A DNA stretch of 64,000 nt from Brachycybe producta (GCA_036925085.1 JAUPFP010000006.1:1453131-1517130); one strand, 5' to 3'; positions 21,594 to 34,543 are shown, numbered from the stretch's first letter. Numbers and translations: made by a program. The notes: a model not told the origin generated them from the sequence alone.

Positions 21594-21804
21594 GCAACCA
21601 GAAAAATGCGTTTCAGTCATAGAACCCGGTTAGAGGCTAAAAGTCAAACTAGTACATGTATCAAAAAGTATTCTTTATCAGCTAAGAAAAATGCCTTTTT
21701 AAAAAAAACCTGGTTAAAGACTAGAGTTCTAGTCTGAGCAAGAATAGTTTTAAATATAGTCTTGGAAAATATACTTTTGATTGAAAAAGGCATTTTTCTG
21801 GTTG
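21594..21804. repeat. foldback element with AACCAGAAAAATGC ends
   Basis: The left end AACCAGAAAAATGCGTTT pairs with the right end GGCATTTTTCTGGTT. The inner block TTAGAGGCTAAAAGTC is partly mirrored by AAAGACTAGAGTTCTAG. Confidence 0.65.
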
Positions 21805-21873
21805 TTTTTATTAATACTTTGAAATCAATTATGCAAGAAACAATAATAAAACTTACTAAAACAAAATATTGGT

Positions 21874-21879
21874 TTTATT
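21874..21879 (-). terminator. possible poly(A) signal of the CXC gene
   Basis: AATAAA on the minus strand about 400 nt past the stop codon at 22276. Placement is tentative, since the region is AT-rich. Confidence 0.35.
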
Positions 21880-22275
21880 ACTCATGAATATTGTACAATT
21901 GTGTTTTCAATTGTTCGAAGTTTTGAACTCAAAAGATAATTACAAATCAACTTAAATTAAGTTTTCAATTTTTTTTTATAAAAAAAAAACACACAAATAA
22001 GGCCAATAAAATGAACACCATTAAGTAATTTAAAGTTAAAATTACTGAAAATAACTTAAGTTTAAAACTTTTAGGTCTTATATCTAACAGGATAATAATT
22101 CTGTTCCTGCTTTAAAATGATAAATAACTGAAATCTCTTTTTTTAAACAAAAAATGAACTCGACAATGAAAAAATATAAAAAAATGACCATGAAATGAAC
22201 CAAAATAAACCAATTATTTGTTAATCTCGTGTTTCGTCTTTGACAAACATCGAGAAGGAGGCAGCTTAGCCGCAG

Positions 22276-25200
22276 TTACTCCACATTGGCTCCCTCTTTT
22301 TTATCTTCTTCTTCTTCATCATCATCATCTCTTCCATTGCACCGCTGCATTTCGTGAACAAATTCTTGACTTCTTACAGATCCAGAATCATCAATTAATT
22401 GATCGTAAGATTCTCCTTCGACTTCGATCTCGTTGATGGCATCCGGCGCTCGTATTCCAATATTCTCGATATCTTCGGAATCGTCAACGTTTACCACCTG
22501 CACATTACAACTTCGAGAATCGACTCCTTTGACGTTCAACTGTTCGTTGCTGTCCTCTTCTTCGGTTCGATCCACCGAGTTGGCCAAAAGAAGTAAGACA
22601 TTAGCAATATCTCTTATTTCGTTAAAAGTTGTATCGCGAAGATTATTGCAGTCGGGACATTCTACACCTTTGAATTGAATAATATTGCAACGTCTGCAAG
22701 CCTACAGGAAATAAACATTTAAAACTTTATATAAATAACAAGCATTTTGTAACAATTGTTTACGTTGCAGTGAAGGTAGATACATTCTTGACACAATCGA
22801 CACATAGAACAATGGTTACGTGGTTCCTTTTCTTCATCTTGAAGTTCAGAGTCACACCACGAGTATTTATAAAGACCATTACAAGAACCATTCGGACAAT
22901 GGACCTTTCCCGGAATGCATTCTTTGATTGTAACTTCGATGTTGCAACATGGAAATGTCACTTTTTTCTTTAACATCTCTTTCAAATTTCCCTGAGGAAA
23001 AAATAAGTAAAAGCTTAGACAATTCAGAGTTGTACGTCCCATTGAGACGTGGTCAATTTGCCGGTTCCAATGTTGCTTAAAATGGCTCTAGATCAACAAA
23101 ACAGCAATTCGAAATGTCCTGAAGAACATATTAAGGAATACACATAATTTTTCTTAATCCTGAAAGATGCTCTTGAAGAACAAAAAGAAGTTAGCAAAAT
23201 GCACTTTTTTTAAGTGTATATGACCTTTAACATATAGGTCAAGTAAATTAGCATAATTCAAAAGGGTATAAAATAGAAATCCTTTTGAATATTGCAAATT
23301 GCACATTCAAAAGACAGTTTGAAGAGAGGTTTGTTGTTTGAATCAAGGGATTATGTTTTTGTAAACGTCAAATTCCATGGCTCTAAATTCTTGAGTATTA
23401 ATTTGTTTCCATAACACAGCTCAATATGATTGCATTTTTGGTTACCTTGTACGAGACAATGTTCTGAATGAGACAGGTGTCAGCTGCACAGGCTTCGATG
23501 CTAAAACCCATCGAGTCTAATACGTTCAGAGGATTGTTACAGTTTTTGCAGGAACATCTAGAAGATCCTCGTCCACATTTGTTCCTAGACTTCATACAGG
23601 AGCATCGATTTGAACTATACATAAAGAGAAAAAAACAGGAATAATAATTGTGGCCAGCAGTTATAGATTTGGAGTTATTCTAACACTAGAGGTTAACCAT
23701 GCATTACCGGCAAGAAACTTGGCAGTGGCAGATGCTTCGATTAATCACAACGGCCTCGTTGGGTGTAGAAACGACAGGTTGTATAACTTCCACGATGCGC
23801 TGTCGCTTGACTTGCGTCTCTTTTTTTTTTTTTTAGAAAACATGAACATTACACATATTACAAATTTTCACGTAAGAGGCTATATCGAACAAACCGATTC
23901 TTCCAGGTGTTCCTAGATTGGCAATCTCGATCACTTCCAATATTGGAGTCTGCATCTTGATCTTGAAACTAGGATCGAACGTCTCGAAGGTCGTACGCAA
24001 CATGTCTGCTCGACACTTTAGTAAGTAAATCTTCAAACAAATAAAAAAAAATAATAAGTGTTAGACTAAAATAAATCATATTTTTAAAATACACAAAAGT
24101 TTTAATTAAAAGATGAGATTATTTTCAATTAATATTATTATAATTCAATTTAAAAACTAACTTAAAACTTAATTAACTATGGAAATATTCAAATTAAATT
24201 CAATGGCACATCTTCTCAATATAATTTATTAGAAAAATTAACTTTCAACTTTATAATAAATTTGAATAATCCATTTTATGCAAACCAAAAACGTTTATCA
24301 TATAATAAAATCACAATTAATTAAATACCTGAAGTAATTAAGTTATAATCATCAGAAGCAACAACAGGAAATGCAAATTCAAAACGAAAGTTTTGTGATC
24401 AACAAATCACAAAAGTTTTTCTTCTTCAAGAAAGAAGTGAAATTATGCAAATTTCCAAAAATTATGCGTTTTGTGCATTTTTTATTTTGGATTAAACTGA
24501 TTATTATATTATTATTATACAAATGTCGCTAAAAAAAAAAGGTTTGAAAACATGATCGTGTTTTGACAGTATCTTATCTTTATTTTAATTATGTTGTGGT
24601 ATGTTTAGGTACCTTGTGAAGGTGGTTTGTTCTCAATATTCCTCCGGTGATGTCCGTCTTACGACCACGTTCGAAGTGGTTTTCACACGATACGAGATCC
24701 GACTTTCCACCAGTACGCTTACAACAGAGAAACAATTCTGGAGTCTGAGTGACCGCAATAAGAATTTCTTGGTCGTTGCAATGAATGGCATTGATAATAT
24801 TAAATGGAACTTCGATGGTAGCCGTGTGCAATACGGAACGATCGTGGTTCGGAAGTACGACGTTAACAACTTGATATTCGTAGATGAATTTTCTGAAATA
24901 AATAAGATAAATTTTAATCGCTATTCAGAAATTTGTTTTCTATTATTTATACCTTTTAGCAAAGAGAATTTTAAACTTGTTTATATATTTTGATCCAGGT
25001 GAATTCTTGACCACATAAGAACCGATCTGCAGAAGATCCATTTCATAATGCTGAGGACGGAAATCGATCTTCGTGATCTGTTTGACGTTGGACGGAGTCG
25101 TTATTTCTGAAGGAACCACTTGATTAGAATGTGGTTTATTGGCTAAAAAAAGCGAAAAGAAAAAAAGATCAGCATAAACCTTCGCTTTAATATTCGTTAC

Positions 25201-28200
25201 AGTTTGAACAGACTTGTTAACAACGTTTTGAGGCATTCCGACGACGTTTCCTTTTCGATCGGAACCAAGACCGGCATCGAAATGGCTGCTGCCGACATCT
25301 GAGATTTGTTCTTAGCGCCATACGACTGAAGTCCACCACTTAGAGCCTCTCGAAGCAAAGAATGACGAGGAGGCGTCGTCGTCGAAAGCAGCTCCAAAGA
25401 TTTTGCAGCAGCACCAGCAGAAATAGATCTCGTCTCCAGAGGCAACCTCACCATATTGTGACGAACCGATGGACTTTGAAGCATAACTTGCCAATTGGTT
25501 ACCACCTGTTTGTCACTGGCCTTTTGCGGCACGTTTTGTAGAAAAACAACTGGGATCGGTTGTAGAGAAACTGGCGCTGGCTTTCTGGTGGCGGCAACCG
25601 GAGCCAAAAAACGAATTTCTCGTCTCGTGGGATAAGGGGGTGGATTCTTAGAACAAGGAGACTCCAATGTGGCTGTGGACAGCGTGTATCTGACAGAAGG
25701 AATCGGATACGATCCAAGTGTAGTTGATACGCAGTTGGTGCTTGTCGTATTTGGCATTCGACTCTCTTGAGATGTCGGCACGTTGATACTAGGTGCTGAT
25801 TGTGACACCGAAGTCGATGCTGTCTTCGTTGTATCGAACGGTACGGGTTTCATTAGAGCAAAGACTTTATTTTTGGACTTCGCTTGAAGCAACTCTCGAA
25901 CCGTGCTGGACTTCCGTTTTTTGGGATCGACGCAAGACGAACACGAAGTTCCAAACTGGCTCGAGAAAGACGGAAGTGTCTGTAATGGACTAGAAGTATT
26001 ATGCGATTGGTTTGTTAAGACAGGTGGACGCATTCCACAGCTTACAACAGTTCTTGGACTCGATTGAGTGAAGGTGTTTGTCACTGGAGTGTCCACTACA
26101 TTGGTCAACGTATGTCCAGCGACACTTCCACTAAAGTAACTTCTCGAATTAGTGACCAGTTCATTTTGCTTGCTCAGATCTAGAAGACAATTAGCACTTT
26201 CTAAGCGATCAAGAACGGAAGCAATCGTCGGATTGATTCCGCTTCCAAGCGAATCTTCTTGACTAGAAGTAGAATGGACAGATTCAATGTTCTGACCAAT
26301 GTCTCGACTTTGATATTCTTCCGGTGGAGTGTAAGATTGGTAATTGGTGCTGCAGTTCGGCATTGTACTTCTATAACCACTCAACCACGACTGAGTATCT
26401 GTTAGTCCCGAATGTGTTTTTGAACAGACCTGAAGATTTGAAGGTCTGGAAGTAATCGACGTTGACGAATAACAGTCCGTCGGAAAGGTCTGCTGGCACC
26501 TTTCTCTAGACGAATTGTCGCCGAGGAGATTTTGACGCCTGTTCGTGATGTTGCTCGTGACTACCGCTGACTGCTGATACTGACTATGAAAATCTTGCGA
26601 GTTGTCGGTGGAACGTTGAGATTTGGCCATAGAATAACTAGAAACTGGTAACGATGAGCAAACATTTATACCGACATCCATTGGACAATGGTTGTGATGA
26701 TTTGGATAAATTCCGGATGCAGTTGTGTTTTGCGTCACAGTCGAATGAAAGGCTCCGTAAGGTGGTGGTGGCAGAGGTGTCGGTGGCACCGACTGGCTTC
26801 CAAGTGGATAAACATAAGATGTCGATGCCTGTCTCGTGGCACCGACATGTGACATGCCGTAAAATGCCTGTAGTTTTATTCTAGGAACATCGGAATAGGT
26901 CATCGTAGCCGTCATTGCCGAATGCGGTTCGTCGAACATAAAGGTGCTGTCATATTGTGGATAATCTAGAGGTGTGGACGTTCTTGGTTCTGCAGCTGCA
27001 TGACAAAGAGGAGGAGAATTGAATGTTTGCGCTCTCATCGAGGCGTTGTTCTGTTGAGAATCGATCGTAGGATACGACAACGAAGTCCACCACCTGTAGG
27101 GATATGGATTTGTCATCTGTTGTTCCATTAAATTCGATGGTTCCATCGGTGTCGACTGAAATGAAGATCGATGTCCGGTGTTTGCAGTGTGGCAACCGGC
27201 GTTTCTCGTATAGTAGGTGTCGTTGTCGAAGAATCCTCCTCCAGAGTACATGTTGTTCATATTCAGTGCCGTGTCTTCGAGGCTGTCGTCCGTCAGAGAT
27301 GTCAGAAGATTGAGATCTGGTTGATAGTCGATGGTGGGTTCCAAACTACTTATCGGATTGTTGTCTTCGTCTTCTGTACCGTAACTCAGTTCGGATCTTA
27401 AAGCGTCTAAGTGCGATAATATTGTTGACGTGTCCGCTGTTGTTGTTGTTGTTGTTGTTGATGATGTTTTCGACACATCGACACTCAAAGGAAAATTTTC
27501 GTTACTTAAATCGTTTTCGTTTTCCACGTTTTGATCCACGGTTAATTTTTCTGCCTGAGAAATAAATTTCAAGTCATTAATAAGAATAAGAGAAAGACAT
27601 GTGTTTGGACAATTTACAACACACTACAATTTAATCATTTTTCTACTTTTAGAATGTTCTCTGATTTATTTATAATTCACCCCCTTCATCATCAAGATTA
27701 ATTTGCATGAAATTATTTTGTTTAACCTTTTTTTTTTTGTTCAAAAGGTTTTTTTTTAATTACATTTGTTAATCATAATAAAATAACTTTTATTTAAAAT
27801 GATTTTGGTCAAGATGAAAAGTTATGAGAATGAGAGGAGGGGGGGGGGGGGTCGCAATTGGCTCGCGGGCCAATGTCTTATTGACTACCATCCCCTCAAC
27901 CTGTTCCTTATAAAAATGTGCTTAAAAGTCTACATAGGGCACCATAATACTTAATTAACCCCCTTTTTTTTCTCTATTTCCTCTACAATTAAATATTAAT
28001 CTTTGATTATATTATTTGAAAATATGGGACGAATGGGCCGCTATTGGCTCGCGAGCCATTGTTTCATTATTTACCACCCCTTACACTCTTTTTCCTTTTC
28101 CTTGTAATAAAAAAATATACAGAAAAAAATCCACGTGGAGGACACCGTAAAATATTCAATTGGCGCCCCCATTTGTTTCCCTCTCTTTCTATCACTCCCA

Positions 28201-28297
28201 TCTAATTAAATATTCATCTTTGAATAAAACTTCAAATTTGTCTTTGTTGTCATTTGTGGACAAATGATGTCAGTAATTTAAGTTTGATACTCACCAT
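22276..28297 (-). CDS. uncharacterised large CXC/cysteine-rich protein
   Basis: I do not recognise this family. Nine exons in transcript order: ATG at 28297-28295, 27554-25214, 25142-24953, 24892-24613, 24030-23895, 23819-23708, 23614-23446, 22991-22764, 22701-22276 (about 1,294 aa). The first 780 residues are Ser/Thr/Gln/Pro-rich and look disordered (PTPLPPPPYG). Then comes a likely beta-rich folded region containing FRPQHYEMDLLQIGSYVV and DQEILIAVTQTPELFLCCKR. A CXC-type zinc motif follows (CHCQVSCRSNRCSCMKSRNK, then CGRG and CSCKNCNNP). Two further Cys-rich blocks (CHSM/CRLCQECIYLHC-like spacing, ACRRCN...CPDC) and an acidic tail end the protein. The 25213/25143 junction is uncertain because its donor (GTCTGT) is weak; the other junctions agree in phase. 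CXC domains bind DNA in MSL2 and in tesmin/TSO1 proteins, so a nuclear role is plausible but unproven. Confidence 0.75.
27840..28226. repeat. diverged tandem direct repeat with CTCGCGAG palindrome
   Basis: Two units (about 27840-28018 and 28019-28226) share ATTGGCTCGCG, a CCCCT-rich middle, and AATTAAATATTAATCTTTGA-like ends. The second unit has the perfect 14-bp palindrome TGGCTCGCGAGCCA (28045-28058). The first has a one-base variant at 27859-27872. Both lie in intron 1 of the CXC gene. Confidence 0.75.
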
Positions 28298-31077
28298 GTT
28301 CAATTCCGTTTTTTTGGTTTACATAACTACCGCTCTTAAATGAAAAAGTGACATCAATTTCAAAACCTATAACTAGAAACTAAAAAATGGCCGGGTCTCG
28401 AAAGTGGTTGAAACCGGGTTTCGAACCGCTTATATCATGCGATATAAAAAAAAATCAAAATTAGATATATTAAGAAAAACCTATTAGAAATTATAAAATT
28501 TAAGCAAAAAAAAAATATATTGGTCAAATTTCATCTAAATTTGTTATCGATACAGAAAACGAAAGTCAAATTTCTTTATTATATGGCCAAAATAAAAAGT
28601 TTTTTTAGGAGAATTTTTGCAAATCGGGACAAAGTTCAGAGAATTGCCACGGCTGCTTGTTTGTAAGAAAATATGCAAATTTTAATCAAATTTATTTAAT
28701 TCCAGTTAAAATTTATTGGAAAAAAATTGCTTTTTTGTTATCTCCAGTTATTTTTTGGTTTTACAACTTTTTTTTTGGTAAAGCCAAGGGCACGCTTTAG
28801 ATCAACTTTGCCCTCATTACATGCCACCTGTTGAAGTTGTCACATTGTGACCTATGACCTCCAATAGTATTTTTTGACTTTTTAACCTTTTTGTAAAATT
28901 TGCGCAGGTTTCAGTAAGTTTATTTGACTAAAATGAGAGAAAAAAAAATAAAAAGAACACGTAAACAATTGGATTAAAATGGAATTTTATTTATTTTTTA
29001 ATTTAAAATTGTTGATGAAGAAAATTCAAATCAAGTTTCAAAATGTCATTTATTCATTGTATGATTATAAATAACGTCATTTCATGTCACACTGGTAAGA
29101 ATATGACAGTACTATTGATTTAACATTGAACTGTCCTAACAAAAAGAATGACATCTGGAAACCCATGTTCTTGAAGGTAAACATATTTTTTTTTGACGTT
29201 AGATGGCGTTGATTTAGTCGTTATTTTTTTAGGATAGCAAAAAAAGGAAGGGCATAAATAAGTTGGCTCATGTTAATTATTGAAGACTATGAAGCACTAT
29301 TGTAACTCAGATTGTTCTACGATCGGGGTGCAGTAATACGGCGTGTTAGCCACAACAATATCTATGTGGTTGCACCATATTCGTACACCTATTTGGTTGA
29401 AAATATAGCTTCAATAATATGACGTTTTGTGACATTAAATTTATTTATAATTTTAGATATCTGTGGTAAAAAACGAATCAGACGCCATCTGGTAAGACAT
29501 CGAGTTCTGTTGCTCGGCTTTTCTGTTCTTCATTTTACGCAAACGTTTTTGCAGTACCAGCTTTTTATATGACTTTAATTAATTCGAACGGTGAGTAAGA
29601 ATGTGTTTTCTCTACGTTTTCATGATTATAAACTTAAATATTGGCTATTATTTTAATTTTATTTGAGATTATTTTCTCCTTTGATTTTGTGACGCCATCC
29701 ACCTCGTTAAAGGTGGAGATAATCCAATTCATGTTTATTTTAAGGGGAGATGGGTAGTTATCCAGATAACCTTTTCTGTTATGTTGCCCCTAATGGGATA
29801 CACGTATTGCGGCATTATATCACATGCTTGAAGCTAAGCAATGCAGTAAAAAGGGTATACGAATGTGGCGTCTTTAGGATTGAACTTCATAGAATTGATA
29901 CTCCATATTAGTTTACCCTTGTTGAATCATGTCTTTTTATATGTAGGCCAAGATATGAGCTTCAGAATTTTATTATCGTGTCATGATATGTCGTTCCGAT
30001 ACTACGTGTTCCTCCCCTATGAAAATGCAATGGACTGATGAGCTGTCTTACATTTTTTTTTTTTCCCCTTTTTTTGCGCCACGATTCCGACAATATTTCG
30101 TTAGATTTGTTATAATATGAGGTTTATTTTAGCTTTAGTTATATCTTATTACTAAATAAATGATTGAAATCAAGCTGAAGATTTTGTTTTATTGGCTTGA
30201 AACGTTTTAATTTTATTTCGAGGATCGATTGAATGCGAAATCTCATTGTCTTCTCTCTGAAAAAGGGACTTGCAATTTCGTCACATGTTCACTTCTCGAT
30301 CAATATGTTATTTAAAAGTCGCCGAATGACGACGACTACTACTCTTGAAAAAATAATTCATCGCGATGACAACTAAAGGAACATTGTTTTTCTTCTTCTT
30401 TTTCTTAATATAGAGAAACTGCAGTTCAGAAGGCATTCACTTGTAAAAACAAAAATATTTGACCCACATTTGGATCAGACTGTAAATAGGTGTATGTTTT
30501 CTATAGAGAAAATTAAGCCTGTAACACACAGGTAAGTAAATTGTTATATATATAAAAAAAAAACGAAATACGTGTTCAAATGTTGCGATAACTGCCGCTA
30601 GAAGGCGCTCGAAAGATCAAACACGGGGTGCTCGCTCGCTCAAAACACGTTGCCATGGTAGCGATTAGCACGCGCCGTCTCTTCGTTGTCATGGAAACGT
30701 GTGGCCGGTTTTTTGAGCGCCATCTATTATTCGTGATTGTAAATTAATTTTTAATGGTTTTAATTCTACATACATTTAATACGATGTATTAAATTAAATT
30801 ACAAAAAAAAAAAAATATAGGGAAGCGTTGGGAAATTTTCAGCCTCATGTTTGGCCGCCACTCTGTCGGAACAATTTCGATCGTCGTCCGGTGAATTCTA
30901 GAACTCTCATGTGACTCTCAGCTCTCTTTTACCATCGTCATCATTGCAACCAACAAGAAGGACTCCTTTTAAGTGTCAAAAAAGAAGAAAAATTAAGTCG
31001 CCGTTTAGATTCACGACTTCATCATTGTCTTCGTTATCCGTTGTCGTCGTCGTCTTCGTTTTCGTTAGTACTTCAAA
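28298..31077. other. divergent intergenic region between the CXC gene and eIF5
   Basis: I see no coding exon. A strong donor (AACG|GTGAGTAAG at 29591) and a GACGCCATCT motif near 29481 suggest an untranslated 5' exon or a non-coding transcript. RFX X-box-like motifs and a more GC-rich segment near 30590-30720, then a pyrimidine-rich leader, precede the eIF5 ATG. Confidence 0.5.
30649..30698. promoter_or_regulatory. paired RFX X-box-like motifs upstream of eIF5
   Basis: GTTGCCATGGTAGC (30649-30662) and GTTGTCATGGAAAC (30685-30698) both fit the imperfect palindrome of RFX X-boxes. They lie about 400 bp before the eIF5 ATG. Their role is inferred. Confidence 0.4.
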
Positions 31078-33610
31078 ATGGGAAGCGTCAACGTCAATCG
31101 AAGCGTTTCCGATCAGTTCTATCGTTACAAAATGCCGCGTCTTGTTGCCAAAGTTGGTTTTTTTTCTTTTAGTTGACGACATTTTTTTATTTAGTTTGTC
31201 GCTTGATCGTGACTTTTTGTCATTTTCACAGGTCGAAGGCAAAGGGAACGGAATCAAGACGGTTATTGCCAACATGATAGACATCGGCAAAGCTCTCAAT
31301 CGACCTCCCACTTGTAAAAACTGATTTTCTTTTAATCGTAAATGCATGAAAAATCCATTCGACGCTTTCTTTCGTTATTTTAAGATCCCACAAAGTATTT
31401 CGGCTGCGAACTTGGAGCTCAGACCCAATTCGACTTCAAAAACGATCGCTTTATTGTCAACGGATCGCACGACTCTCAAAAACTTCAGTCCCTCCTTGAT
31501 GGTTTCATCAAGAAATTCGTTCTCTGTCCCGAATGTGACAATCCCGAAACTAATTTGGTAACTTCGTTTGTGTTTTTTTTGAAAACATCCTCGAGGCGTA
31601 TATTTCACTTTTTTCTCCCCATTTGTTGTTGTAGTTAGTTCATCAAAAGAAACAGACGATCTCTCAGCAATGTACCGCTTGTGGTTATAACGCCAATGTC
31701 GATATGCGCCACAGATTGACTACTTTCATTTTGAAGAACCCTCCTGGTTAGTTTATATTTTTTTCTGTTTATATAAGGCGCAAATTCAATATGGCAACTT
31801 TGACACTTGAACTTTAAGGTTGGACTGACTTTCTTTTAGTTATAAATTGTGCTCCTAGGGTGGCGTTACTGTAGCTTGGGAGCAAAGTGAAGAGAAAATT
31901 GTGTTTTAGAAACTAGAAAGGTAACTCAATCACTTAAGGTTATTTTCATGTTGATATCTTTCAAAATAACCTTTTTTTATAGATTATTACAGAATGTACT
32001 CTACTTAAAGTTGGGTCATTTTCAAACTGACAAAGTTTATTTTGAAAAATATCAACATGAAAATATATAGTGATTGAGCTAGCCTTCTAGTTTCTAAAAC
32101 AGATTAAAGTTTCTCTTCATTTTGCACCTGAAACACCAGAGTTTGAATATCGTTTACACTTTAAAACAGCCTTAATCTCAAAAAACACATTGACTTTTGT
32201 TTAAAAAATGCTTTTAAGAAGGTGCATACTTGTTATTGGTGCATTTGTTCTTTGAAATGGTGTTTTTCCTGTACATCTTTATGGGCGTGGCCACGTGCTG
32301 ACACGTAACACCATCGAGTAACATAATTTATAATACTATTCTGAAAAACCTATTAGTCTCAACTTACATTGAACTTTTTGAGCGCAAGGGGTTTTTTTTT
32401 CTGTTGGAACCCTGTTATTAGGATCAAAATTGAAGTTTCAAGTCTTGAAATTTAATTCTTGAATTTGGGCATTGGAACATAGTTGTCCGAACTTTACTTG
32501 CAGACCAAAAACCATCGGCCGTTGGAGCTTCATTGACCGTTCCAAAAGAGAAGGGAAAGTCGAAGCGTAAGACGGATCGTGGAAAGAACGGATCGAATCG
32601 TCACGATAAAGATGATTCTGACAACGATTTTGCACCCAATATGGTTTGATTGCGTTAGATTTCTTTAGTTTTTTTTTGTGTGTGCTGAAGTTTTATTATT
32701 AGAACGGAAGCGAAGGTGAGGATGATGACGATTGGGCAGTGGATACTAGCGAAGCAGCCATTGCGAAACGAATGGAAGACCTGACTGACGGAGCGAAAGG
32801 CATCACACTCAATGACGATTTGGAGAAGACGCAACAGGAACGTCTCGATCTCTTCTACAACTTTATTAAGGGTCGAGTCGAAGAGGGTAAATTGGAGGGT
32901 TGCGATAAGGAGGTTTTGATCGAGGCCGAACGGTTGGACATCAAAGAAAAGGCTCTTCTCGTACTCTCGGAATTACTCTTCAACGAAAACATGGTCGCAC
33001 AGATAAAAACCCATCGTATTCTTTTGTTGCGTGTAAGTTATTTAGTCCGTGGTTTTACGGATGTCATTTGTAAATACTATAGTATTTCGTTATCAGTTTA
33101 CAAACGGTAGCACCAAGTCGCAGAAGTATTTGCTTGGAGGTTTCGAACAACTGATAAAAGTTTATCGCGATGCTCTGATGCCAAAAGTTCCGCATCTTCT
33201 GAAGGCTCTTTACGACGCCGACATATTAGAGGAAGAGGTTCTGCTGGAATGGGCCAGCAAACCTTCTAAGAAGTACGTCGGTAAGGAACTTTCGCAAGAG
33301 ATCAGAGATAAAGCTGCACCGTTCATCAAGTGGTTGAAAGAAGCTGAAGAAGAAGAGTCCGAGAGTGAAGAAAGCGAGGACGAGGATGCAGTCGAGGTAT
33401 ACAGACGACGAAGTTTCGTCTCTTGGTCTATAAATGGGTTAACGTTTTGATGTTTTATTGTTTTGAGTTTCTTCTGTTTGTTCTTTTTAACAGGTCATTT
33501 ATACCGATCGTAGTCTGCCCTCGTTGAAGGTTGTTGATAAGGTTGCACCGACGAAGGAAAGAATAGGAGCTACAAACGAAGAAGACGAAATCGACATCGA
33601 TGCCATATAA
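31078..33610 (+). CDS. EIF5: translation initiation factor eIF5
   Basis: eIF5 is the GTPase-activating protein for eIF2 in the 43S complex and helps select the start codon. Eight exons sum to 442 aa (human 431): 31078-31152, 31232-31313, 31385-31557, 31635-31746, 32504-32643, 32703-33032, 33097-33396, 33494-33610. The N-terminal eIF2B/eIF5 domain is highly conserved ([14 protein letters not shown], with the catalytic Arg near residue 15; [23 protein letters not shown]). The zinc ribbon follows (CPEC...CTAC). After a basic linker the acidic DDDDWAVDT leads into the W2 (HEAT) domain, ending in an acidic/aromatic tail with [11 protein letters not shown] and DIDIDAI. The 757-nt fourth intron holds a family A repeat. 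Confidence 0.98.
31875..32173. repeat. family A foldback MITE in an eIF5 intron
   Basis: A near-complete copy: GCAAAGTGAAGAGAAAATTG at the left, TTTCATGTTGATATCTTTCA inside, and GTTTACACTTTAAAACAGCC next to a TTAA at the right. It lies in the 31747-32503 intron. Confidence 0.8.
32385..32480. repeat. family E repeat fragment
   Basis: A short copy with TTGAAGTTTCAAGTCTTG and TTGAATTTGGGCATTG, lying just upstream of the eIF5 exon at 32504. Confidence 0.5.
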
Positions 33611-34129
33611 TACAACTATTCTTTGTTTATTCTCTTTCTCTAGATTACTCTCTTCAATATTAATCGACTGATCTTTAATGGACTTTCTATGTCTTTTAAA
33701 AAAAATTAATACAACCCAGAGTTCGTTATTTCGATCTCTAACAAATTATTTGTTTTGATTCTCTTGGTTACGTCTTTTTCGTTTTACGTACAATGAAATA
33801 TTTGACTTGTTACAACAATTGGCAATTTCTTTTTTTTTTGTTTGATTTTGTTAGTTAGTAAAGAAAAAAATTGAATCATTTTTCTTGAATTTATTTTTTC
33901 TTATAAATCGTTCAGCGGTTTTTTATGAAATTCTAAATCGTGAATTTTATTAAATTGGTAACGTGTCAGAATGTTTACTCTTGAGTTCTTATGACTTATG
34001 AGGGAACCATTTTTAATTCTGGAGAGGAGCTTTTTTTTTTTAGTTAAAGATGGAATGTAGTATCTTGGTGGTCATTTTCTTCAGCTACAAAATGTTCCTC
34101 CTCAGTTCATTACTAAATTAGCCCTTAGG

Positions 34130-34543
34130 GTCTGTTCCACACGATTGTGTATATATTTTCATCATTCCAACAGTACAACAGAACCTTATTACTTTAGGAA
34201 CTGTGTGCTTGTCTCACCGTATAAGGAAGTTTGTGACATCAGAGGGGTTGACAAAAATGTATTGTCATTTTGTCTGATAAAAAAGGGTTAATAAATGTTT
34301 TAAACATTTTAAACATTTGTTAGCAGCTCTTTGTTTTTTACACAAGTGACATAAGCCTAAATTTTTTCTCAACCCCTCTGATGTCACAAGCTTCATATTA
34401 CAGTGAGGCATCTATACGAGTTCTCATGTAATAAGATTTTTAAATGCACAAGAGTGTTCTTAAGAGTACTTAATAACTTAATTTTCTGCTATTTTTGAAA
34501 CTTGTGCAAAGTTTTCAAGGTGAACGCATCGTGTGAAACTGGC
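34130..34543. repeat. nested inverted-repeat element upstream of ELMO
   Basis: The outer ends pair (GTCTGTTCCACACGAT with ATCGTGTGAAACTGG). An inner, stronger pair spans 34212-34408: GTTTGTGACATCAGAGGGGT and its complement. No coding capacity. Confidence 0.75.

Larger units (their letters stand above)
20731..22275. other. intergenic: family E, family A and other foldback repeats
   Basis: No gene is seen. Family E repeats lie at 20770-21075, a diverged family A copy at 21112-21395, and a foldback at 21594-21804. The 3' UTR of the CXC gene lies at the right end. Confidence 0.6.

Noticed and set aside
22433..24993. Plus-strand open frames overlapping the CXC gene
   Set aside because: They lack splice or homology support and are antisense shadows of minus-strand exons that join in phase.
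28391..28440. A tRNA-like B box (GGTTTCGAACC) next to GGCCGGGTCTCGAA
   Set aside because: The flanking bases do not form a T-arm stem in either orientation, and no acceptor stem or anticodon arm can be drawn.
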